Of a DNA stretch of 64,000 nt, positions 47,957-55,129 are shown piece after piece. Below the pieces are notes generated by a model. That model saw only the letters and a list, made by a program, of their open reading frames with translations, had not been told where the DNA came from and made no database searches. A program made the position numbers and the translations under genes. The stretch is from Microbacterium aurantiacum (GTDB taxonomy: Bacteria; Actinomycetota; Actinomycetes; Actinomycetales; Microbacteriaceae), in contig NZ_JAJPDW010000002.1 in the NCBI RefSeq assembly GCF_021654035.1, positions 310,001 to 374,000 on the forward strand, given 5' to 3'. How positions within the stretch are numbered: the stretch's first letter is position 1; every line of letters begins with the position of its first letter.

Positions 47957-49593
47957 GCCGTCGCCTCCGATCCGCGGGCGGCTGGGGGGGCGGGCAGGCG
48001 CACCGTGAACACGGTCCCTTCGCCCAACACGCTGTCCACGGAGAGGACGCCGTCGTGGGCGTGGACGATCTCCTGGGTGATCCCGAGCCCGAGTCCGGTG
48101 CCCCCCGCAGTCTTCTTCGCCTCGGCGGTGCGGAAGTACGGCGTGAGCACGCGGGGGAGGTCGTCGGGGGCGATTCCGATGCCGGTGTCGGCGACCGAGA
48201 TCACGACGTCGTTTCCCTCCTTGCCCGCACTCACGTCGACGGTTCCGCCCGCGCGGGTGTACTTGACCGCGTTGCTGACGAGGTTGTCGAAGACCTGCCG
48301 GATGCGGAACCCGTCCACGACGGCGGCGAGGCGCCCCGAAGTCGACAGGCTCACGCGCACGTCCTTCGCGTGACCGGCTTGCTCGTAGGACGCCACGGAG
48401 TCGACGAGGATCGGGGTGAGGTCCGTTTCCTCTCGCGGGCAGGCGTCCTCGACCACGGTGCCGGATCGGACGGCGGAGCGCGGTCCGAGCATCTGCTGCG
48501 TCATCTCCAGCATGCGCTCGCTGGCGTCGAGGAGCTTCTGGAAGCGTTCGACGGCCTTCGGTGACATCGCCTCGTCCTCAAGGGCGAGCTCGGCGGTGCC
48601 GATCATCACGGTGAGCGGATGCCGCAGCTCGTGCGAGGCGATGGCGGCGAGGCGTTCGCGATCGCGCTGCGCCTGCACGACGGTGGTGACGTCGTGGACG
48701 AGGAGGAGGATCGTCTCGTCCTCGTGCGCAGAGGAGCGCAGACGCTTGGCGGTCACCGAGAGGGTGCGCCACTGGCCGTCGATGGTGAAGATCCACACGC
48801 GCTGATCGTGGAAGGTCTCGCCGCGGCGGGCGCGGGCGAGGGTCCGGTCCGCGGGAGGCACCGGCATCCCGCGGTAGCCGGAGTACTCCACGGAGCGGGC
48901 GGGCTGCTCGGGATCGCGCGGATCGATCCCGTACAGGCGTGCGTAGGTGCTGTTGATCGACAGCGCCGGTCCGCTCGTGGTGACCCGGGCGACGCCGATG
49001 TCGACGACGTTGAGGATCTCGTTCGTCCGTCGCTCCTGTTCGGAGCGGCGCTCCACCGTGGCATGGAGGCGACGGGACTGTCGGGCCATGAGCCGCCGTG
49101 ACGCGCGCACCTGCCGCATCGCGAGATGCGCGGTGATCCCGATGAACGACAGCGTGGACAGGACCACGAAGACGCGGAGTGCGGTGTTGCTCGCGCTGCC
49201 GTAGAGGAGCTCGAGGGCGATCATGAGCCCGATGAGGCCGAGCATCGCACCGAGGACGGTGAGACGGAAGTGCATCCCCGCCCACATCACGGGGAAGGCC
49301 CACAGGAAGCTCAGGCGGAGGTCGGTGGTGTAGGCCAGCAGGCCGATGGCGATCGCGTCGAGGAACGGGATCGCGATGACGGCGTTCTTCGGCATCCGTG
49401 CCCACGGCGCGCCGATGGTGAAGGTGGTCAGCGCCAGGACCAGCGCGGTGCCGACGAGGAAGTGGGGCTGCCCGAAGAGGGCGGGGTCGAGGACCATCAC
49501 CAGGAGCGCGATGACCACCACCGCACCCGCCAGGGAGAGCTGCGTCAGCCAGATGGAGCGCGTGCGTCCGCTGATCTGGATCGGGGTGCTCAC
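47953..49593 (-). CDS. Membrane-bound PAS histidine kinase
   Basis: 546 residues, GTG start at 49593. Six or so TM helices (residues ~15-160), a PAS-like domain (~190-305), then HisKA with the phospho-acceptor His321 (IASHELRHPLTV), and an HATPase domain with the N-box NLVSNAVKYT, DTGIGI and GTGLGLGI. Coupled to the degenerate-GGDEF gene downstream and divergent to a GT2 synthase; a response regulator gene lies just beyond that synthase. It may control envelope glycan synthesis (inference). Confidence 0.93.
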   Translation of the reverse strand: MSTPIQISGRTRSIWLTQLSLAGAVVVIALLVMVLDPALFGQPHFLVGTALVLALTTFTIGAPWARMPKNAVIAIPFLDAIAIGLLAYTTDLRLSFLWAFPVMWAGMHFRLTVLGAMLGLIGLMIALELLYGSASNTALRVFVVLSTLSFIGITAHLAMRQVRASRRLMARQSRRLHATVERRSEQERRTNEILNVVDIGVARVTTSGPALSINSTYARLYGIDPRDPEQPARSVEYSGYRGMPVPPADRTLARARRGETFHDQRVWIFTIDGQWRTLSVTAKRLRSSAHEDETILLLVHDVTTVVQAQRDRERLAAIASHELRHPLTVMIGTAELALEDEAMSPKAVERFQKLLDASERMLEMTQQMLGPRSAVRSGTVVEDACPREETDLTPILVDSVASYEQAGHAKDVRVSLSTSGRLAAVVDGFRIRQVFDNLVSNAVKYTRAGGTVDVSAGKEGNDVVISVADTGIGIAPDDLPRVLTPYFRTAEAKKTAGGTGLGLGITQEIVHAHDGVLSVDSVLGEGTVFTVRLPAPPAARGSEATA

Positions 49594-49712
49594 GATCGTC
49601 CCCTCGTCGCCGGCGGACTCATCGCGGGATTGCGGTCGCGTTGAGGTTTCCTTGCGGAACCGTTCGCTCGCGCTCGGCGGCGTCTTGCGGTCGGCCCGGA
49701 AGAGTGGAAGCC

Positions 49713-51194
49713 ATGACGACGACTCCCTCCACCACGCTGGTGCGCCGCGGCGCGCTCGCTCGCACGGTCATCGAGCAGCTCGAGGAGACCGAGCCGATCG
49801 AGCGCGAGATCGACCGCGAGTTCGAGTCGGTCCTCGACGACGCGATCGTCGGCCGCTCCACGATCGGCTGCGTGATCCCCGCGTACAACGAGGAGGAGTC
49901 GATCGCCGACGTCATCGAGTCGCTGCTCGGGCAGACCCGCGTTCCGGATGTCATCCACGTCGTGGTCAACAACACCTCCGACAAGACCGTGAAGATCGCG
50001 TCGCAGTACAGCGGCCCGCACGAGGTCGTCACCGACCTCGGCGAGCAGTTCACCGAGGTGTTCGTCCACGACATCGGCAAGAACCCCGACAAGAAGGTCG
50101 GCGCCCTGAACTACGGCTTCGCGCTCGTCGAGGGCTACGATTACCTGCTCGGCGTCGACGGAGACACGATCGCCGATCCGAAAGCGGTGGAGTACCTCGA
50201 GAGCGAGGCGATGTCCGACACCCGCATCGGCGGCATCTCGGCGATCTACTCGATCGACGACCGTCCGATCAAGGGGGCGATCGCGAAGTTCCTGATCTCG
50301 GGTCAGCGCACCCAGTTCGCGGCGTTCAACATGCAGAACCTCCTGCGCGGCCGGAACATGGCCGTGCTCGGCGGTCAGTTCTCGATCTTCTCCACCGCCG
50401 CTCTGCGCGACGTCATGGTGCAGAACCACCAGTCCACCCCCTGGGTGAAGGATAGCGAGGTCGAGGACTCGCTCCTGTCTCTGCAGATCAAGAGCGCCGG
50501 ATACCTCACGAAGATCAGCCCCTTCGCCCGCGCGGATGTCGGTGGCATGACCACCCTCCGCTCGTACGACGCGCAGCAGGTGAAGTGGACCTACGGCGCC
50601 ATCGAGCTCATGTGGCCGGGGCAGCGCGGCGACACCAAGGGCCAGCCGCTGCACCCGAACCTGCGCCTGCGCTGGTTCGAGAACGTCGGCATGCTCACGA
50701 ACTTCTTCGTCCGCGTGTCCTTCCTCGTGCTGCTCGCGGGCTCGCTGTCGATCGGGGCGTTCGTGTTCTCCCCGTGGTGGCTCATCCCGCCGGCGATGGC
50801 GGTCGCGCTGAACATGCGCATCGCCTTCACCATGAAGGACCGCACGGCGCGCGACGTCCTCTTCGCCGGGCTCGTCGCCCCCGCCGAGGTCTTCATGTGG
50901 GTGCGGATCAGCCACTTCCTGCGCTCGTGGACCCGATTCCTCTCGCGCAAGAAGGTCGACAACTGGGCGATGCAGGCCAAGGCCGAGAAGGGCGGCGGCA
51001 GCACCTACTGGGTTCCGCTGGTGCTCCTGATCGCGTCCCTCGTGGCGATGGCCGTCATCTGGGTGGTGCTCCCGCCGGTGGCGCAGTCCACGATCCTGTG
51101 GGTCGGCTGGCCGATCGTCGGCGTCATCACGGTCCTGCAGACCCTCATGATGTTCTTCAAACTGATCCGTCGTCACCAGGGCTTCCAGGTATGA
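49713..51194 (+). CDS. Processive family 2 glycosyltransferase with C-terminal TM helices
   Basis: 493 residues from ATG at 49713 (GGAAG upstream); an earlier in-frame ATG at 49641 lies in spacer sequence. GT2 motifs: PAYNEEES (57-64), DGD (149-151), EVED (249-252) and QQVKW (288-292). Several TM helices near 335-385 and 435-490. It should extend and export a linear glycan from nucleotide sugars. It is divergent to the histidine kinase and convergent with the response regulator, which suggests regulation by that pair. Confidence 0.9.
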   Translation: MTTTPSTTLVRRGALARTVIEQLEETEPIEREIDREFESVLDDAIVGRSTIGCVIPAYNEEESIADVIESLLGQTRVPDVIHVVVNNTSDKTVKIASQYSGPHEVVTDLGEQFTEVFVHDIGKNPDKKVGALNYGFALVEGYDYLLGVDGDTIADPKAVEYLESEAMSDTRIGGISAIYSIDDRPIKGAIAKFLISGQRTQFAAFNMQNLLRGRNMAVLGGQFSIFSTAALRDVMVQNHQSTPWVKDSEVEDSLLSLQIKSAGYLTKISPFARADVGGMTTLRSYDAQQVKWTYGAIELMWPGQRGDTKGQPLHPNLRLRWFENVGMLTNFFVRVSFLVLLAGSLSIGAFVFSPWWLIPPAMAVALNMRIAFTMKDRTARDVLFAGLVAPAEVFMWVRISHFLRSWTRFLSRKKVDNWAMQAKAEKGGGSTYWVPLVLLIASLVAMAVIWVVLPPVAQSTILWVGWPIVGVITVLQTLMMFFKLIRRHQGFQV

Positions 51195-51199
51195 GCGCC

Positions 51200-51217
51200 C
51201 GGGCCGCGAGCGGCCCG
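51200..51217. terminator. Small bidirectional hairpin between convergent genes
   Basis: CGGGCCG/CGGCCCG stem (51200-51206 with 51211-51217) with loop CGAG, in the 26-nt gap between the GT2 stop and the response regulator stop. No T tract. Confidence 0.5.
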
Positions 51218-51220
51218 GCG

Positions 51221-52165
51221 TCACGCCGGCGAGCCGGCCTCCGCCGTCAGGCGGTAGCCGACTCCGCGCACCGTCTCGATGTAGCGCGGGTTGGTGGGGG
51301 AGTCGCCGAGCTTGCGCCGGAGGTTGGTCATGTGGGCCTCGATGGCGCGCTTGTCGGCCTCGCCCACGAAGTAGCTGGTGACGTACGACTCGCCCCGCAG
51401 GACCAGGGTGAGATCGGCTTTGGTCCGCACACGACGCTTGGACTCCATGAGGGTGGCCAGCAGGTCGAATTCGGTGCGGGTCAGATCGACTTCGCGATCG
51501 TCGATCAGGACGATGCGCGAATCAGGATCGAGCACGAGGTCGCGGTGCCGCACCGCGGTCGACCCGACGTGCTCGAGGGCGCCGTCGGAGGCAGGCGAGG
51601 CGGGGACCTCGCCACCCGACTCCGCGATCACCATGGTCGCGGAGGCCCCTGACGGCGGGGGAGGAACGGCATCGGTGTCGCCGTGTCGCGACACCGGGTG
51701 CCGCCCACCCGGGAACGACGGCCCGACCTGCTCCTGACGAGGAGCGGGCGCGGCCGTCGTTCCCGCACCGGCCGACTGCGCGGTTTCGCGCCGGCGGAGG
51801 ATCGCATCCAGGCGGGCGCGCAGCTCGCGCGGACGGAACGGCTTGGTGAGGTACTCGTCGGCTCCGGCGCCGAGTCCGAGCACGAGGTCGGCCTCCTCCT
51901 TGAGCCCCGTGAGCATGATGATGTACGTGTCGCTCTGCTGGCGGATCCGCCGGGCGGCCTCGAAGCCGTCGATGCCCGGCATGTTGATGTCGAGCGTCGT
52001 CACCGTCGGCTGATAGCTGATGACGGCCTGCACGCCGTCGATGCCGTTGCCGACCGAGACGGTCGAGAACCCGGCCCCTTCGAAGACCTCGACGAGGAGG
52101 TGGCGGATCTCTGCGTCGTCTTCGACGATGACCGCGGTCTTGGGGACGCCGCTGGAGTCGTTCAT
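51221..52165 (-). CDS. OmpR-type response regulator with long linker
   Basis: 314 residues from ATG at 52165; the longer open frame upstream is spacer. Receiver domain with acidic pocket D16/D17, phospho-acceptor Asp59 (TLDINMPG), Thr85 and Lys108. A P/S/G-rich linker of about 75 residues (130-205) follows, much longer than usual, then a winged-helix DNA-binding domain (TRTEFDLLATLM, VRGVGYRLT). It probably pairs with the nearby PAS histidine kinase. It lies downstream of the GH6 gene on the same strand, 169 nt apart. Confidence 0.93.
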   Translation of the reverse strand: MNDSSGVPKTAVIVEDDAEIRHLLVEVFEGAGFSTVSVGNGIDGVQAVISYQPTVTTLDINMPGIDGFEAARRIRQQSDTYIIMLTGLKEEADLVLGLGAGADEYLTKPFRPRELRARLDAILRRRETAQSAGAGTTAAPAPRQEQVGPSFPGGRHPVSRHGDTDAVPPPPSGASATMVIAESGGEVPASPASDGALEHVGSTAVRHRDLVLDPDSRIVLIDDREVDLTRTEFDLLATLMESKRRVRTKADLTLVLRGESYVTSYFVGEADKRAIEAHMTNLRRKLGDSPTNPRYIETVRGVGYRLTAEAGSPA

Positions 52166-52334
52166 GGGGATCTCTCGATGGTGAGGGGAGTGGAGCGCGG
52201 TAGCGCCGCGGGGTGCGAACACCTCAGGAGCCATGGGTCAGCGCCATGGTACACAGCAGACGGGCGCCCCCACCCGATTGTTATGGACTTGCGGTCCACG
52301 TCCTCGTCAGCCTAGCGGCGCACGCGCTGTGGAT

Positions 52335-53351
52335 TCAGCGCACGTCGCGCGTGAGTTCCACCGCCGCCTCGGGCCACCATGCCCCCGCGGGCGGACCCCC
52401 GTTGCAGGTGCCGTCGCTCTCGCCGGGCGGCTTGATCCACAGGTTGGCGTCGATCACATCGTCGCCCCAGGTCCCCGAGGGCACGCCCACCCGGAGCCCG
52501 GGGACGTTGCACCACTCCGACCCCGTGTGCGGGGCGCCGTTGCGGGAGGTGTCGATCACGGCGTGCAGGTCGTCGAAACCCCACGCCTCCAGCTGCCCGA
52601 CGAGCTGCCGCGCGTAGGCGGTCTCATCGGCGTCGGAGTTCGCGTTCGAGACGTTCGTGGCGAAGCCGCGGAGCGCACCGGGGGCCGCCTCGGCGACCTC
52701 GGCGATGAGGGTCGCCATCTCCCGAGGGGAGCGCCAGTTCGAATGGCCGCCGTCGACGTAGAGGAACGTGTCCTCCGCCGCGAGCCGCGAGGCGGCGTCG
52801 GCGATCTGCGCCGCCCGCACTTCCGGGCGGTCGCAGTCGAGCGCGAGGGCATCGGGTTCGAGGATGACGACGGTCGATCGCGCGGGCTCGGCGGCGAGCC
52901 CCGCGGCGATGGCGTCGATCCAGCCGGGGTAGTCTGCTGCATCCAGCCCGCCGGCGGAGAAGTTGCCGCAGTCGCGATCCGGCAGGCCGTAGACGGCGAG
53001 GACGGGAACGGCGTCCTGGGCGCGGGCCTCGGCGAGGATCTGCTCGACGGCGGCGGTGACACTGTCGGTCGGGTACGTCTCCGGCGTGAGCCACACCGCG
53101 GTCGGCTGGGCCGCGAGGTACGCGGCGGCCTCGGTCGCGGCATCCTCCCCGCCCTCCGCGGCGGCGCGGGCGGCGAACGAGTCGGGGGAGACGAAGAAGG
53201 CGTCCCCGGGCGCCGGGGGGCGCGGACCCTCGGCCGGCGCGAACAGCATCTGCCACAGGACGAATCCCGCCACGACGACGCCCGCCGTCCCGAGCACGGC
53301 GACGATGACGGCGCCGATCACCGTGCTGAGGCGTCGCCTGCGCTTTTCCAC
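52335..53351 (-). CDS. Membrane-anchored GH6 glucanase
   Basis: 338 residues, GTG start. A basic N-terminus and TM helix (about 10-36) act as signal-anchor. The GH6 core has all the acidic residues of the family: Asp127 in LPDRDC, the catalytic-acid Asp167 in LEPDAL, Asp200 in VDGGHSNW and Asp313 in KPPGESDGTC. GH6 enzymes cleave beta-1,4-glucans with inversion. Short anchored GH6 proteins accompany cellulose-synthase-like GT2 genes in Streptomyces (cslA/cslZ), so editing of a self-made glucan is as likely as nutrient cellulose use. A leaderless promoter (TAGAGT) lies in the 38-nt gap to truA. Confidence 0.92.
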   Translation of the reverse strand: MEKRRRRLSTVIGAVIVAVLGTAGVVVAGFVLWQMLFAPAEGPRPPAPGDAFFVSPDSFAARAAAEGGEDAATEAAAYLAAQPTAVWLTPETYPTDSVTAAVEQILAEARAQDAVPVLAVYGLPDRDCGNFSAGGLDAADYPGWIDAIAAGLAAEPARSTVVILEPDALALDCDRPEVRAAQIADAASRLAAEDTFLYVDGGHSNWRSPREMATLIAEVAEAAPGALRGFATNVSNANSDADETAYARQLVGQLEAWGFDDLHAVIDTSRNGAPHTGSEWCNVPGLRVGVPSGTWGDDVIDANLWIKPPGESDGTCNGGPPAGAWWPEAAVELTRDVR

Positions 53352-53389
53352 CCTCGGACTCTACCCGCGCCCCGCCGTAGGCTGAACGG
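53352..53389. promoter_or_regulatory. 38-nt divergent promoter region with two leaderless -10 boxes
   Basis: On the plus strand TAGGCT (53378-53383) lies 6 nt before the truA GTG. On the minus strand TAGAGT (53363-53358) lies 6 nt before the GH6 GTG, with TTCAGC (53386-53381) 17 nt further up. Both messages would start at their start codons, and each -35 region would reach into or beside the other promoter. Confidence 0.5.
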
Positions 53390-54229
53390 GTGCGCCTCCG
53401 CCTGGACATCTCCTACGACGGCACCCACTTCCGCGGCTGGGCGCGGCAGCCGGGCCTGCGCACCGTGCAGCAGACGCTGGAGGAGGCCCTCGCCCGCGTC
53501 CTCGGGGGCGAGGGCCGTCTGGTCGTCGCGGGGCGGACGGATGCCGGGGTGCACGCGACCGGGCAGGTGGCCCACCTCGACCTCGACGACGCACAGGCGT
53601 CGCGCCTCGCACGCGGGCGCGCGCGGGAGGGAGAGGACGACGGCGGCATCGCTGCTCTCGCGCGCCGCGTCAACGGTGCGCTCGGGGCCTACGCGGACGT
53701 CACCGTGCGGCGCGTCCGCCGCGCTCCCGACGGATTCGATGCGCGGTTCTCCCCGGTGTGGCGGCGCTACGAGTACCGCATCGCCGACGACACCTACGAC
53801 CCGCTGGAACGTCACCGCACCACGTTCGTCCGCGGCCGACTCGACGCCGACGCGATGGACGCCGCCGCCGGATCGCTCATCGGCCTCCACGACTTCGCCG
53901 CCTACTGCAAGCCGCGCGAGGAAGCCACGACGATCCGCACCCTGCTCGCGTTCTCGTGGCGGAGGGACGACGAGGGTGTTCTCGTCGCCCATGTGAAGGC
54001 CGACGCGTTCTGCCACAGCATGGTCCGCGCGCTCGTCGGGGCGTGCGTCGCGGTCGGGGAGGGGCGGCTGTCCGCCGAGGACGTCGTGCGCATCCGCGAC
54101 GCCCGTGAGCGGGTGCCGGAGGTGAAGGTCCTCGCCGCGCGGGGCCTCACCCTCACCGAGGTCGGATACCCCGCCGACGAGCTGCTGTCCCTCCGGGCCG
54201 AGCAGACTCGGGCCCGCCGCGAGCTCTGA
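53390..54229 (+). CDS. truA: tRNA pseudouridine(38-40) synthase
   Basis: 279 residues, GTG start. Makes pseudouridine in the tRNA anticodon arm. The catalytic Asp51 lies in AGRTDAGVHA; FRGWARQPGLRTVQ and the C-terminal VRALVGACVAVGEGR are also family motifs. In many Gram-positive genomes truA follows rplQ directly; here the two are about 11 kb apart. Confidence 0.96.
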   Translation: MRLRLDISYDGTHFRGWARQPGLRTVQQTLEEALARVLGGEGRLVVAGRTDAGVHATGQVAHLDLDDAQASRLARGRAREGEDDGGIAALARRVNGALGAYADVTVRRVRRAPDGFDARFSPVWRRYEYRIADDTYDPLERHRTTFVRGRLDADAMDAAAGSLIGLHDFAAYCKPREEATTIRTLLAFSWRRDDEGVLVAHVKADAFCHSMVRALVGACVAVGEGRLSAEDVVRIRDARERVPEVKVLAARGLTLTEVGYPADELLSLRAEQTRARREL

Positions 54230-54303
54230 CGCCGGCGGATGCCGCGACCTGGGAGTACACGACGGATCCACGTGCGCGATACCCGATCGTCACGCGGGAG
54301 TCC

Positions 54304-54309
54304 TAGGCT
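54304..54309 (+). promoter_or_regulatory. Possible -10 box of the EEP hydrolase gene
   Basis: TAGGCT, 9 nt before the ATG at 54319, implying a nearly leaderless transcript. No good -35 sequence is visible. Confidence 0.4.
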
Positions 54310-54318
54310 GTCCCCGTC

Positions 54319-55041
54319 ATGAAAGTCATCTCGTACAACCTGCGCAAGCACCGCGCTGTCGGGGAGCTCGCCCACCTCGTCGAGCGCCACGCGGCCGACG
54401 TGCTGTGCCTGCAGGAAGCGGACACGAAAGACATCCCCGAGCGGATCGACGGCCTGCGCCTGGCGGATTCGACGCAGCGGAACCGCCTGGGCCTGGCGGT
54501 CTACTACCGGGAGAACACCTTCCGCGCGGTGGACGTCCGGATGATGGCGCTGAAGAAGTCCTTGCACGACCGGGTGCTCAAGCCCGCCGAGGAGCGCCTG
54601 CTCGGGGTCAAGCTCTACGACATCGACGACGGCCACGAGGTGGTCGTCGCGTCGTTCCACGCGGCCCCGCTGACGGCGCTCAACTCCCTCCGCCGCTACC
54701 AGATCCGCACCGCCCTGTCGGAGCTGCAGCTCATGGGCGACGGACTCCCCACCCTCATGGTCGGCGACTACAACTACCCGGTCTTCAAGGAGAACCTGGG
54801 GCAGCGCGTCCGCGATCAGGGGTACGAGCTGAATCTCAGCGATTCGCGCACCTACACCCGCTACCGTTTCTTCCGCGGCCATTACGACTTCGCCACCTCC
54901 ATCGGGTTCGAGATCGATCGGGTCCGCACCCTCCCACAGGGGGACAGCGACCACCTGCCGATCCTGGTGACGGCGAGGCCGCTGACGGGGAAGGCGACGA
55001 ACCTCAACGCGGGATCAAGAGAAGGCCAAGATCGGCGGTAA
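54319..55041 (+). CDS. Endonuclease/exonuclease/phosphatase (EEP) family hydrolase
   Basis: 240 residues, no signal peptide. EEP metal and catalytic motifs in order: ISYNLR, LQEAD, SFHAAPLT, GDYNYPV and GDSDHLPI. The family includes DNA repair nucleases and phosphodiesterases; the substrate here cannot be assigned. It lies 89 nt after truA, with a putative leaderless promoter of its own, and 88 nt before the GT2 operon. Confidence 0.88.
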   Translation: MKVISYNLRKHRAVGELAHLVERHAADVLCLQEADTKDIPERIDGLRLADSTQRNRLGLAVYYRENTFRAVDVRMMALKKSLHDRVLKPAEERLLGVKLYDIDDGHEVVVASFHAAPLTALNSLRRYQIRTALSELQLMGDGLPTLMVGDYNYPVFKENLGQRVRDQGYELNLSDSRTYTRYRFFRGHYDFATSIGFEIDRVRTLPQGDSDHLPILVTARPLTGKATNLNAGSREGQDRR

Positions 55042-55129
55042 CGCCCTGCGCGGCGGTGCAGTTCGGCCCTAGAGTCTGATCGGCCGTGACCGTGAAGCGG
55101 CACCCTCCTCGCGAAAGTGAACACCGCCG

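Noticed and set aside
49641..49712. N-terminal extension of the GT2 gene from ATG 49641
   Set aside because: This stretch is Arg/Ser-rich spacer; ATG 49713 has the ribosome-binding site and fits family length.
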